A stretch of 64,000 nucleotides of DNA from Flavobacterium ustbae. Lineage in GTDB: Bacteria > Bacteroidota > Bacteroidia > Flavobacteriales > Flavobacteriaceae. Made by a program: the position numbers and the translations under genes. The stretch lies in the NCBI RefSeq assembly GCF_003946915.1, contig NZ_RPOC01000001.1:558001-622000 (forward strand), given 5' to 3'. Under the pieces are notes generated by a model, which did not search any database, had not been told where the DNA came from, and worked only from the letters and a program-made list of their open reading frames with translations. Numbering within the stretch: position 1 is the stretch's first letter; every line of letters starts with the position of its first letter. This document shows positions 9,217-17,025 of this stretch, piece after piece.

Positions 9217-9993
9217 TTATTGATTTTTGGCAGTATTGCTTCCAAATAATTTGTTTTTTGTCTGAACTAAAAAGTTATAATTTTTAGCAAATTGTTTTTT
9301 AAAAAAAGAGGCATCTTCTTTAGGAAACCAATCTGTTGTTCGGGGTTTTTCAATTTGTTTTTTATGAATTTGATATGCATATGTAGCAATCGATGTTCTA
9401 AAGCGACCTTCTGGAAAATTGGTCATATCATAACCATGAAGTGTATAAGGAGCACATTGCTGAATGATTAAGCGATTAAAAGGCACGTCGAGTTCTGTTT
9501 CTTCATCAGTTCTTAAATCCTTAATTTTTAAGCCACCTTTATATGCCGGTTTCCAATCTTTATTTAAATACAAAAGAAGATTTAATTCTCTATACCAATT
9601 TTTATTGATAGGATGATAGTTAAAGTCTAAATGCATATCTAAAAAACTATTTTTTTTGCCCTGATGAAGTCCTCCACCATGATTTTTTGGGTCAACAAAA
9701 ATGGATTTTGAGGTAATGTACGAAATGATTTTATTGAATCGTTCAGATGATAAATCACTATACAACTCCAGCATTTCTGGACCTAATTCTTTATAATTTG
9801 ATTTTTCAAACTTATTATTGGCAAAAGAATAATCTCGGCTTTTATTGTTGAGTTCTGGAATACATTCGTAAGCTTTTAGTAATTTGTCTTCTTCACAAAA
9901 ATTATCAACTATCAAATGCGGAAATGGACTTGCGGTTAAATATTTTAAGCGTAGAACGTCTAAATTATTTTCTAGATATTCAAAGTTTATCAT
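9217..9993 (-). CDS. 2-oxoglutarate/Fe(II)-dependent oxygenase
   Basis: 258 residues. The iron triad is visible: H121 and D123 in DMHLDFN, and H186 in APYTLHGYD; R197 or R199 in EGRFRTSIATY would bind 2-oxoglutarate. This fits the 2OG-FeII_Oxy_3 / prolyl-4-hydroxylase-like group. It is transcribed against the surrounding polysaccharide genes, from its own -7 box at 10020-10027. Similar oxygenases sit in many polysaccharide loci, where glycan or protein hydroxylation has been proposed; the substrate here is unknown. Confidence 0.85.
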   Translation of the reverse strand: MINFEYLENNLDVLRLKYLTASPFPHLIVDNFCEEDKLLKAYECIPELNNKSRDYSFANNKFEKSNYKELGPEMLELYSDLSSERFNKIISYITSKSIFVDPKNHGGGLHQGKKNSFLDMHLDFNYHPINKNWYRELNLLLYLNKDWKPAYKGGLKIKDLRTDEETELDVPFNRLIIQQCAPYTLHGYDMTNFPEGRFRTSIATYAYQIHKKQIEKPRTTDWFPKEDASFFKKQFAKNYNFLVQTKNKLFGSNTAKNQ

Positions 9994-10019
9994 AATTAGT
10001 ATTAAAAAATGATTTCAAA

Positions 10020-10027
10020 CAAAAGTA
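10020..10027 (-). promoter_or_regulatory. -7 box (TACTTTTG on minus strand) for the oxygenase gene
   Basis: CAAAAGTA on the plus strand reads TACTTTTG on the minus strand, 26 bp before the oxygenase ATG. It is one half of a divergent promoter region. Confidence 0.5.
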
Positions 10028-10097
10028 GGAATTAAATTAAGCATCTATAAATTAATAATTGAATTTGTTCGTAATTATGTTTTAATTATTAAATCAT

Positions 10098-10105
10098 TAT
10101 TTTTG
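10098..10105 (+). promoter_or_regulatory. -7 box (TATTTTTG) for the second polysaccharide unit
   Basis: TATTTTTG matches TAnnTTTG and ends 21 bp before the ATG at 10127. With the minus-strand box at 10020-10027 it makes the 133-bp intergenic region divergently transcribed. Confidence 0.5.
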
Positions 10106-10126
10106 GCTCAGATTGATACGATATAG

Positions 10127-11215
10127 ATGAAAATAGCCATTCTTGGAACCAGAGGAATCCCTAATAATTACGGTGGATTTGAGCAATTTGCAGAATGTTT
10201 TGCTGTTTATTTAGTTCAACAAAAACATGATGTGTATGTTTACAGTTCGCATAATCATGTTTTTCAGGAGAAAATTTATCAAGGAGTAAACATTATTCAT
10301 CAATACGATCCTGAAAATAAAATAGGTTCTGCCGGCCAATTTGTTTATGATCTGAATTGCATTTTAGATTCTAGAAACAGAAATTTTGACATTATTTTGC
10401 AGCTAGGTTATACTAGCAGTTCTATCTGGTCTTTTCTTTTTCCAAAACAATCTATTATTGTAACCAATATGGACGGATTGGAATGGAAAAGGACAAAATA
10501 CACTAAAGCGACCCAAAAATTTTTAAAATTTGCCGAAAAAAAAGCGGTTGCCAATAGTGACTATTTAATTGCAGATTCCCTTGGAATTAAAGATTATCTG
10601 CAAGAAAAATATAAGGTTCAAGCTTCTTACATCGCCTATGGAGCCGAACCGTCCTTTCAACAAAATGAAGATTTACTGTTGCAGTATAAGGTCGAAAAAA
10701 GCAACTATAATTTATTGATAGCCCGTTTTGAGCCAGAAAATAATATTGAAGTTATTTTGGATGGAATTGCTGACAGTCGCGATGATAAAATAATGCTGGT
10801 AGTAGGAAACAATGATAATAGTTTTGGAAACTATCTGAAAAAGAAGTTTTATAATTTTAAAAATATACGTTTTACAGGCGGAATTTATAATAAAGAACAT
10901 TTAGATAATCTGAGATATTTTTCTAACCTCTATTTTCACGGACATTCCGTTGGAGGAACAAATCCTTCACTATTAGAAGCAATGGCGGCAAAGGCATTAA
11001 TTGTGGCGCATGACAACCAATTTAACCGTGCTGTCTTAAAAGAAAATGCATTTTATTTTTCAAACAAAGCAGATATCAAAAAACGGATTGAAACAATAGA
11101 CAGAAAGAAATGCGAACAAATTGTTGATGATAATTTTGATACTATAATTCAAGAATTTAATTGGAATAAAATAAATGAGTCATACCTTAAATTATTCGAA
11201 AAAAGTCTTCAATAA
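10127..11215 (+). CDS. DUF1972-type glycosyltransferase (GT4)
   Basis: 362 residues. The N-terminus MKIAILGTRGIPNNYGGFEQ is characteristic of the DUF1972 acceptor domain (about residues 1-180), as in rhamnosyltransferases of polysaccharide loci. GTNPSLLEAMAAKALI near residue 276 is the GT4 donor-site motif. It is cytoplasmic, with no membrane segment. Its last 41 bp overlap the start of the next gene, indicating tight coupling. The donor may be rhamnose or a related sugar by analogy only. Confidence 0.87.
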   Translation: MKIAILGTRGIPNNYGGFEQFAECFAVYLVQQKHDVYVYSSHNHVFQEKIYQGVNIIHQYDPENKIGSAGQFVYDLNCILDSRNRNFDIILQLGYTSSSIWSFLFPKQSIIVTNMDGLEWKRTKYTKATQKFLKFAEKKAVANSDYLIADSLGIKDYLQEKYKVQASYIAYGAEPSFQQNEDLLLQYKVEKSNYNLLIARFEPENNIEVILDGIADSRDDKIMLVVGNNDNSFGNYLKKKFYNFKNIRFTGGIYNKEHLDNLRYFSNLYFHGHSVGGTNPSLLEAMAAKALIVAHDNQFNRAVLKENAFYFSNKADIKKRIETIDRKKCEQIVDDNFDTIIQEFNWNKINESYLKLFEKSLQ

Positions 11216-12497
11216 AATTGATGAATTATGGCAGAACAAAACCTTGCTGATTATGCTTTTATCAGCAATACTAATAACGCTTCCGCTGAAACACAGTATT
11301 GGAAGTTTAAGCTGTATTGTTTTTATCGTTGTTTCTTTCCTTAAATCCAAAAAAGCAGATTTTTCAATTTCGAGCGTTTTATTCTTTCCAATGCTCTTGT
11401 ATTTTTTGATGTTTATATCCCTAATTTGGACTATAGATAGCAAACTCACAATTAAAGGTTTACAAAAAGAAATATTATTTTTATTAATTCCTTTGGCATT
11501 TTGTTTTTTATCAAAAATGGACCGAAACCATGTAGATAAAGTTTTAAAATGGTTCAGTTTTGGAATGGCTGGTTTTGCTGTTTTTTATTTTTTAAAGGCA
11601 ATTGTAAGATTTATAAATTCTGGTAATAAGGAAGTTTTTTTCTACCATGAATTGGTTACATTAGAATTGAATGCTATTTATATGGCTGTTTTTTCTTCGT
11701 TGGCCATGTTTTATTTTATTTCAAAAAAACAAAAAACAGTTATTGACAAAACAGGACTTTTGATCCTGATAGCATTTATATTTTTGCTATCATCCAAAAA
11801 TATTATCATAGTCGATTTAGTGATGATAGTAATCTATTATTCTTTTTTTGATTCGATTTCTTTGCGCGCAAAAACAATAATTCTTTCAACAGTTCTTATT
11901 GTATCGATCACTTCCATAATTTTTATTAAGCCAGTCAGAGATCGATTTATGATCGAATTTGAAACCATATTTGTTGATGGGTCTTTAAATAAAACCATAA
12001 AAGAAAATCAAGGTCCAATTTATAACATAAGTTTAAAGCAGGCATGGAATCAGGATCAATTTCAGCAGAATGACTTTTTTCCAGGAACTGCTTTTAGACT
12101 TTTTCAAATAAGAATCTTTAATGAAATGCTCCAAGAAGAAAATATCTTTTTTACCGGTTTTGGTCTAGAAGCCGCTCAAGAAAAGATAAAAAACAAGGTT
12201 AGAGAGCACAATCTGTATCCCAATTATGGAGATTTCAATTTTCATAATGAGTATGTGCAAATATTTGCAGAGCTGGGAATATTTGGTTTTTTACTCGTAG
12301 TAAGCATGTTATTTATTTCATTGCGAAAAGGAATTTTAAATAAAGATTTTATTCATATTGCTTTTTCGGTATCAATGATAATCTTATTTTTGACCGAATC
12401 CTTTTTAAGTCGACAAAGAGGAATAATTTTCTTTATAATTTTTTACTGCATGTTCAATGTGCCAACAAATTTTAAGGAACAGAAAATAGAACAATGA
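11175..12497 (+). CDS. O-antigen ligase/polymerase-like membrane protein
   Basis: 440 residues with about ten membrane segments, a large periplasmic loop (roughly residues 255-355) and the signature [17 protein letters not shown] near 356, matching the Wzy_C domain. It may polymerise repeat units or ligate the finished chain. The locus already has a protein of this class at 6839-8101, so one could be the polymerase and the other the ligase, which is inference. It overlaps the upstream gene by 41 bp and the downstream one by 4 bp (ATGA). Confidence 0.82.
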   Translation: MSHTLNYSKKVFNKIDELWQNKTLLIMLLSAILITLPLKHSIGSLSCIVFIVVSFLKSKKADFSISSVLFFPMLLYFLMFISLIWTIDSKLTIKGLQKEILFLLIPLAFCFLSKMDRNHVDKVLKWFSFGMAGFAVFYFLKAIVRFINSGNKEVFFYHELVTLELNAIYMAVFSSLAMFYFISKKQKTVIDKTGLLILIAFIFLLSSKNIIIVDLVMIVIYYSFFDSISLRAKTIILSTVLIVSITSIIFIKPVRDRFMIEFETIFVDGSLNKTIKENQGPIYNISLKQAWNQDQFQQNDFFPGTAFRLFQIRIFNEMLQEENIFFTGFGLEAAQEKIKNKVREHNLYPNYGDFNFHNEYVQIFAELGIFGFLLVVSMLFISLRKGILNKDFIHIAFSVSMIILFLTESFLSRQRGIIFFIIFYCMFNVPTNFKEQKIEQ

Positions 12498-13477
12498 AAA
12501 GAATACTTATAACTGGAGCAGCAGGATTTTTAGGATCACATTTATGTGACAGATTTATAAAAGAAGGTTACTTTGTAATTGGAATGGATAATTTAATTAC
12601 AGGAGATCTTAAAAATATTGAACATTTATTCAAGCTGGAGAACTTTGAATTTTATCATCATGATATTACCAAATTTGTTCATGTTCCAGGCGATTTAGAT
12701 TATATCTTACATTTTGCATCTCCTGCGAGTCCGATAGATTATTTAAAAATTCCGATTCAGACTCTAAAAGTTGGATCACTAGGAACGCATAATTTATTAG
12801 GATTAGCACGCGTGAAAAAAGCAAGAATTTTAATTGCATCAACATCAGAAGTTTATGGAGATCCATTGGTGCATCCGCAGACAGAAGAATACTATGGAAA
12901 TGTAAACACAATTGGTCCGCGCGGAGTTTATGATGAGGCAAAACGTTTTCAAGAATCGATCACGATGGCTTATCATACTTTTCATGGCGTAGAAACGAGA
13001 ATTGTACGTATTTTTAATACCTATGGACCAAGAATGCGATTAAACGACGGACGCGTAATTCCTGCCTTTATTGGTCAAGCACTTCGCGGTGAAGATTTAA
13101 CGATTTTTGGCGACGGAATGCAAACGCGTTCTTTCTGTTATGTAGACGATCAGGTCGAAGGTATTTACAGATTATTACACTCTGATTATGTATATCCGGT
13201 TAATATTGGAAATCCAGATGAAATTACCATTAAAGATTTTGCTGAAGAAATTATAAAACTGACAGGAACAAACCAAAAAGTGGTTTATCATCCACTTCCA
13301 GTAAACGATCCATTACAGCGCCAGCCAGATACTACAAAAGCAAAAGAATTGTTAGGTTGGGAAGCAAAAGTAAGCCGTGCTGAAGGAATGAAGATTACTT
13401 ACGAATATTTCAAATCATTATCTCCAGAAGAACTTGCAAAAGAAGAACATAAAGACTTTTCTAGTTATATCAAATAA
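12494..13477 (+). CDS. UDP-glucuronate decarboxylase (UDP-xylose synthase)
   Basis: 327 residues of the extended SDR family. The NAD-binding GxxGxxG is G8-A-A-G-F-L-G14 with D32 closing the second strand. The catalytic set T117, S118, E119 in [10 protein letters not shown] and Y146-x3-K150 in YDEAKR matches UXS; the glutamate is specific to decarboxylases as opposed to epimerases or dehydratases. RQPD near residue 276 supplies the conserved arginine. It converts UDP-glucuronate to UDP-xylose in the cytoplasm, so the polysaccharide made here probably contains xylose or a derivative. It starts with an ATGA overlap with the preceding gene. Confidence 0.92.
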   Translation: MKRILITGAAGFLGSHLCDRFIKEGYFVIGMDNLITGDLKNIEHLFKLENFEFYHHDITKFVHVPGDLDYILHFASPASPIDYLKIPIQTLKVGSLGTHNLLGLARVKKARILIASTSEVYGDPLVHPQTEEYYGNVNTIGPRGVYDEAKRFQESITMAYHTFHGVETRIVRIFNTYGPRMRLNDGRVIPAFIGQALRGEDLTIFGDGMQTRSFCYVDDQVEGIYRLLHSDYVYPVNIGNPDEITIKDFAEEIIKLTGTNQKVVYHPLPVNDPLQRQPDTTKAKELLGWEAKVSRAEGMKITYEYFKSLSPEELAKEEHKDFSSYIK

Positions 13478-13502
13478 TTTTTTTTAAAGACTATAAATTC
13501 TA

Positions 13503-14270
13503 ATGAACGCTTTAGTATCTATTTTAACACCAACATATAATACTGAAAAGTTCATTAAATCGACTATAGAGTCAGCTCAAAATCAAACTTATACAAATTG
13601 GGAAATGATTTTGGTTGATGATGCTTCTACAGATAATACAGTTGCTATAATTGAAAAATTTGTTCAAAAAGACAGTCGAATTAAACTCTTTAAATTACCA
13701 GAAAATAGAGGAAATGGTTTTGCCAGAAACGCAGCTTTAGAAAAAGCCACGGGAAAATATATTGCCTATTTGGATGCTGATGATTTATGGTTTTCAGAAA
13801 AATTAGAAAAACAGATTCAATTTTTAAAAACCAATAATCTACACTTTACTTTTAGTTTTTACGATTCTGTTAACGAAGAAGGGAATGATTTAAACAGAAG
13901 AGTTGAATCACCAAATCCACTGACTTACAAGCAATTGTTTTTCTGCAATTATGTTGGTAATCTAACAGCAATTTATGATGTGGATTATTTTGGGAAAATT
14001 ATTTTGGAAACCTCACAAAAAAGGCAAGATTGGAGAATATGGCTTACAATTTTAAAACAAATTAAAGTTGCAATGCCAGTTCCTGAATCTTTGGCTTTTT
14101 ATCGAATAAGAAAAGATTCTATTTCGTCATCAAAATTCAAATTGATAAAACACAATTTTGGCGTTTATCGAGAATTTCACGGATATAATTTTGCGTTTGC
14201 TGTTTTATTAATGTTGAGGTTTTTGTTTACGCAGTTGGTTATAAAACCTCGATATATTAAGAATATTTAA
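13503..14270 (+). CDS. Family 2 glycosyltransferase (GT-A fold)
   Basis: 255 residues. VSILTPTYN at the N-terminus, EMILVDDASTDNT near residue 35 and the metal-binding AYLDADDLWF near 84-93 are standard GT2 features. There is no clear C-terminal membrane domain. It starts 25 bp after the UXS gene and is the last gene of the polysaccharide locus before the repeat-rich region. Sugar specificity is not known. Confidence 0.88.
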   Translation: MNALVSILTPTYNTEKFIKSTIESAQNQTYTNWEMILVDDASTDNTVAIIEKFVQKDSRIKLFKLPENRGNGFARNAALEKATGKYIAYLDADDLWFSEKLEKQIQFLKTNNLHFTFSFYDSVNEEGNDLNRRVESPNPLTYKQLFFCNYVGNLTAIYDVDYFGKIILETSQKRQDWRIWLTILKQIKVAMPVPESLAFYRIRKDSISSSKFKLIKHNFGVYREFHGYNFAFAVLLMLRFLFTQLVIKPRYIKNI

Positions 14271-14306
14271 ATTTTTTAAGGTCGCAAATTGCTACCTTAA
14301 AAAATA
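14271..14306. repeat. Imperfect palindrome, family GTCGCAA/TTGCGAC (copy 1)
   Basis: The core 14278-14298 reads AAGGTCGCAA-A-TTGCTACCTT with one mismatched pair; flanking runs of T and A extend the stem. It begins next to the GT2 stop and could act as a weak bidirectional terminator. Its core matches two perfect palindromes at 14417-14441 and 14756-14784. Confidence 0.65.
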
Positions 14307-14320
14307 ATAGATTGTATTTC

Positions 14321-14402
14321 AAACATAGCCCAAGGTTTTAACCTTGGGAAACGTATTGTGATAATTCATGAGTACCCACGGTTGAAACCGTGGGCTATGT
14401 TT
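14321..14402. repeat. 82-bp REP/BIME-like element: two hairpins inside inverted ends
   Basis: AAACATAGCCC (14321-14331) and its exact complement GGGCTATGTTT (14392-14402) bound two hairpins, CCCAAGGTT/AACCTTGGG (14329-14348) and CCCACGGTT/AACCGTGGG (14375-14394), separated by a 26-bp linker. This paired, inverted arrangement is that of bacterial interspersed mosaic elements, whose REP units are mobilised by REP-associated transposases such as the remnant at 1418-2050. The T-run after 14400 could also terminate transcription from the GT2 gene. Confidence 0.75.
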
Positions 14403-14416
14403 TTTTCAATGTCATT

Positions 14417-14441
14417 TTGAAGTCGCAATTTGCGACTTCAA
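14417..14441. repeat. Perfect palindrome, family GTCGCAA/TTGCGAC (copy 2)
   Basis: TTGAAGTCGCAA (14417-14428) and its exact complement (14430-14441) flank a single T. It sits immediately downstream of the ORF6N frame. Confidence 0.8.
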
Positions 14442-14560
14442 GATCATTTTTTATACCCAATTTTCACTCTTTCACATTCATTTTCTTTTTTCTCAGTCAA
14501 TTCGTCCAAATAAGAAAATACCAATTCAATATTCTTATCATGATTTTCCAATTTCTTCTG

Positions 14561-14576
14561 TCCCGAGGCTTCGGGA
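14561..14576. repeat. Palindrome TCCCGA-GGCT-TCGGGA inside the ORF6N frame
   Basis: On the coding strand it encodes part of HPEASGQ without breaking the frame. Close relatives are intergenic at 24493-24506 and 24603-24620. Confidence 0.7.
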
Positions 14577-14755
14577 TGTAGAATATCAACTTTTATTTCA
14601 GTTGTATCCAAAAGCATTTGTCTCACTTTCGTGAAAATGCGCATAATCTGAATATTGGTTTGGATTGCTTTGTCGCTTTTTAGAACGCTTGAAAGCATTA
14701 GAACGCCATGTTCGGTGAAGGCCATTGGCATGTGACGTAAACCCATTTTATCAGA

Positions 14756-14784
14756 ATTGGAGGTCACAAATTGTGACCTCCAAT
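14756..14784. repeat. Perfect palindrome, family GTCRCAA/TTGYGAC (copy 3), in the ORF6N frame
   Basis: ATTGGAGGTCACAA (14756-14769) and its exact complement (14771-14784) flank one A. It is read through as [10 protein letters not shown]. Confidence 0.82.
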
Positions 14785-15016
14785 TTTCAAATTCTGATTT
14801 ATTGAGTTCAAACATAAAATCTTCAGGAAATCTGTTTATATTTCTCTTAACAGCTTGTTTCAATACTTTTGTTTCAATTCCATAAAGTAAGGCGAGATCA
14901 CGATCGAGCATCACTTTTCGCGAATAAAATATATTTTGTCTGAAATTGTTTCTTCAGAAAGAAGAGATTGATGGTTCATAAGTTTTCAATAAAAAAAATG
15001 TAGGATTTTATTTATA

Positions 15017-16327
15017 TTAAATATAAGATTTAAATTGTTTTAGTTTTCCGCGATTGGTTCTTTCTAAAACTGTTTTTCTGATAAATGTGAAGTTCAAATT
15101 TGGTTCCAGATATAAATCGATGGCGCTTTTTATTTTTTTAATTTGTTCTGAAACTAATTCATTTTCAGAAACATATTCAATTTCAAAAGAATCTATTTTT
15201 GTTTGTTTGATAATGAATTCTTTTACATTTCCGTCGTCTTCTATGATGCTTTTGGTAACATAATAAAAGGTTAAGCCAGGAGATTTTTTTCCGCTTGGTA
15301 ATACAGCAACGTCATTGGTTCTTCCAATTAATTTCTTGAGAATTGGTTTTTGCGGTGTACTTTTTTCATCTAAAATTCCGATGTCTCCAATTTCATATCG
15401 AATAAAAGGATTTGCTTTGTTGAATAAAGAAGTAATCACAATTTTTCCTTCAATTCCTTTTGGAACGGGATTATTATTTTCGTCTAAAATTTCGACAAAC
15501 AAAGTTTCAGCATTTACCTGCCATTCACCTTGTGGATTTTCAAAAGCAATTAAATCTAATTCAGAAGCGCCATATTCATTAATAATTGGAATGCCAAATT
15601 GTTTTTCCAGCAATTTTTTATCCGATTCAAAAAGCATTTCAGAAGTAACAAAACAAGCTTTAAGAGTTGGACAAATTTCTTTTAAAACGATATTTTTTCG
15701 ATCTAAATATTTAGCAAACAAAACAATTGAACTCGTGTATCCGTTGAGGTAATCGAATTTTTTGGTTTCAAATTTTCGAAGAAATTTTTCTAGAACATCA
15801 TCCGATAAATCAAACACCGGGAATCGAACTCGGCGACTCAAAAAATCTTTAAAAAGCTCTTTTTGATATCCAATAAAATCCATCGGAATTCCATAAAAAC
15901 GCGCTTGGTAAGAATGATTAAAATCTATTCCGAACCAGCCAAAACGCATAATATTTGAAGCCCAGGTTAAGGCGTGAGAATACTTATCTTTAGCAAAAAC
16001 AAAAGGAGTTCCGCTTGAACCTGAGGTTTTGTTGAGGTAAATATTTTTTTTAGAATGACCTTTTGAAAGCCTTTCAGAAAGTGGCTTTTGAAGATTTTTT
16101 TTGTTTAAAACAGGCAAATCTTCCCATTTTTGAACATCTTTATTTCCAATTAATTCCTGATAAAAAGGATTATTTTTGAGATGAAAATCGACAATTTCTT
16201 TCTTTTTATTTTCTAGAAAAACGGCAAATTCTTCTTCAGATAAATTTATAATTTGATTCAATTCGGTTTTGGCTTTCTTTATCGGAAAACCATTTAAACG
16301 AAGCGTAATATCGAAAACAGAAATCAT
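15017..16327 (-). CDS. PaaK/CapK-like adenylate-forming enzyme
   Basis: 436 residues. The AMP-binding loop TSGSSGTPFV is at 101-110, with INEYGASELDLIAFENP and IRYEIGDIGIL further on, as in phenylacetate-CoA ligases and the CapK capsule-associated relatives. It activates a carboxylic acid as an adenylate; the acid is unknown. Its ATG shares one base with the stop of the higA gene, so it is probably transcribed from the toxin-antitoxin promoter, which is an odd partner. Closeness to the polysaccharide locus suggests glycan or lipid modification by analogy with CapK. A second, distinct PaaK-like gene is at 50157-51443. Confidence 0.83.
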   Translation of the reverse strand: MISVFDITLRLNGFPIKKAKTELNQIINLSEEEFAVFLENKKKEIVDFHLKNNPFYQELIGNKDVQKWEDLPVLNKKNLQKPLSERLSKGHSKKNIYLNKTSGSSGTPFVFAKDKYSHALTWASNIMRFGWFGIDFNHSYQARFYGIPMDFIGYQKELFKDFLSRRVRFPVFDLSDDVLEKFLRKFETKKFDYLNGYTSSIVLFAKYLDRKNIVLKEICPTLKACFVTSEMLFESDKKLLEKQFGIPIINEYGASELDLIAFENPQGEWQVNAETLFVEILDENNNPVPKGIEGKIVITSLFNKANPFIRYEIGDIGILDEKSTPQKPILKKLIGRTNDVAVLPSGKKSPGLTFYYVTKSIIEDDGNVKEFIIKQTKIDSFEIEYVSENELVSEQIKKIKSAIDLYLEPNLNFTFIRKTVLERTNRGKLKQFKSYI

Positions 16328-16632
16328 TAAATAGCTTCTTTTATATCGTCATAGGGTTTAATTGATCTCAATTCCTGACCTTTATTAAATTGTTCTTCTT
16401 CAATATCATAATCATCTTGAAGTCCAAGCCAGAATTTAGCACTATTTCCAAAATATTGGCTTAAACGTAACGCAGTATCGGCAGTAATTCTGCGATTTCC
16501 TTTAATAATTTCTGAAATTCTAGTTTGAGGAATTTTTAATTCTTTTGACAAACGATAAGGTGTGATATTGAGCGGAATCAAAAATTCTTCCGATAAAATT
16601 TCACCAGGATGTATATTGTTTAATTTTTCCAT
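16327..16632 (-). CDS. higA: HigA-type antitoxin (XRE family HTH)
   Basis: 101 residues. MEKLNNIHPGEILSEEFL is the standard start of HigA addiction-module antitoxins. A helix-turn-helix follows at about 22-65 (PYRLSKELKIPQTRISEIIK), then FWLGLQDDYDIE. It should bind and neutralise HigB and repress their shared promoter. It lies 15 bp downstream of higB in the toxin-first order usual for hig loci. Confidence 0.9.
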   Translation of the reverse strand: MEKLNNIHPGEILSEEFLIPLNITPYRLSKELKIPQTRISEIIKGNRRITADTALRLSQYFGNSAKFWLGLQDDYDIEEEQFNKGQELRSIKPYDDIKEAI

Positions 16633-16647
16633 TTCTTTTTTAACTTT

Positions 16648-16929
16648 TTAATGATAATCAATAATTTCTACATTTGAAGCATTTCCATTTTCCCAACAAA
16701 AAATGATACGCCATTGATTGTTAACTCTAATACTATAAAATTCTTTAAGATTTCCAGAAAGTTTCTCCAAACGATTAGAAGGCGGAATTCTCAAATCAGA
16801 AATATTCTGTGAGTTATTAAGCATTCTAAGTTTTCTTCTTCCAATCTGTTGTATTTCTATTGAAAGTTTTTTGACAACAATACCATTCCAAATTTTTTCA
16901 GTGTCTTTAGATCCAAATGAAATTATCAT
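16648..16929 (-). CDS. higB: HigB-type toxin (RelE/ParE fold mRNA interferase)
   Basis: 93 residues starting MIISFGSKDTEKIWNG, with LRIPPSNRLEKLSG near residue 47 and VNNQWRIIFCWENG near 69. This is the compact HigB pattern, in which the protein cleaves mRNA on the ribosome. The WRI-F segment and the preceding basic residues are the conserved active-site region. It is first in a small operon with higA and the PaaK-like gene, preceded by a -7 box. Confidence 0.9.
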   Translation of the reverse strand: MIISFGSKDTEKIWNGIVVKKLSIEIQQIGRRKLRMLNNSQNISDLRIPPSNRLEKLSGNLKEFYSIRVNNQWRIIFCWENGNASNVEIIDYH

Positions 16930-16949
16930 ACCTTTCTCGTTACTAACGC

Positions 16950-16957
16950 CAAAGGTA
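16950..16957 (-). promoter_or_regulatory. -7 box (TACCTTTG on minus strand) for higBA
   Basis: CAAAGGTA on the plus strand gives a TAnnTTTG box 20 bp before the higB ATG. Confidence 0.55.
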
Positions 16958-16992
16958 GGTAAAATAAATTATTATTTAAGCTTAAAACCCAC

Positions 16993-17000
16993 TATTTTTG
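16993..17000 (+). promoter_or_regulatory. -7 box (TATTTTTG) for purD
   Basis: TATTTTTG followed by CACC lies 25 bp before the purD ATG, with the expected start site about 20 nt upstream of the gene. Confidence 0.55.
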
Positions 17001-17025
17001 CACCACAACTAAATACAACAACACC

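Larger units (their letters stand above)
14444..14979 (-). pseudogene. ORF6N-domain protein with a 1-nt frameshift near its N-terminus
   Basis: From the ATG at 14979 the frame gives [20 protein letters not shown], a typical ORF6N start, then hits TGA two codons later (REK-stop). One base is missing from the run GAAAAG (14914-14919); restoring an A continues as [20 protein letters not shown] and then to the stop at 14444. The shifted part alone, from GTG 14914, is 156 residues with [16 protein letters not shown]6N domains occur in phage antirepressor-like and accessory DNA-binding proteins. Two in-frame palindromes interrupt the coding sequence (14756-14784 and 14561-14576). It could be a pseudogene, a phase-variable gene, or a homopolymer sequencing error. 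Confidence 0.75.

Noticed and set aside
14444..16957. Prophage or genomic island built on ORF6N and HigBA
   Set aside because: No integrase, att repeats or phage structural genes are present; these are isolated accessory genes with repeats.
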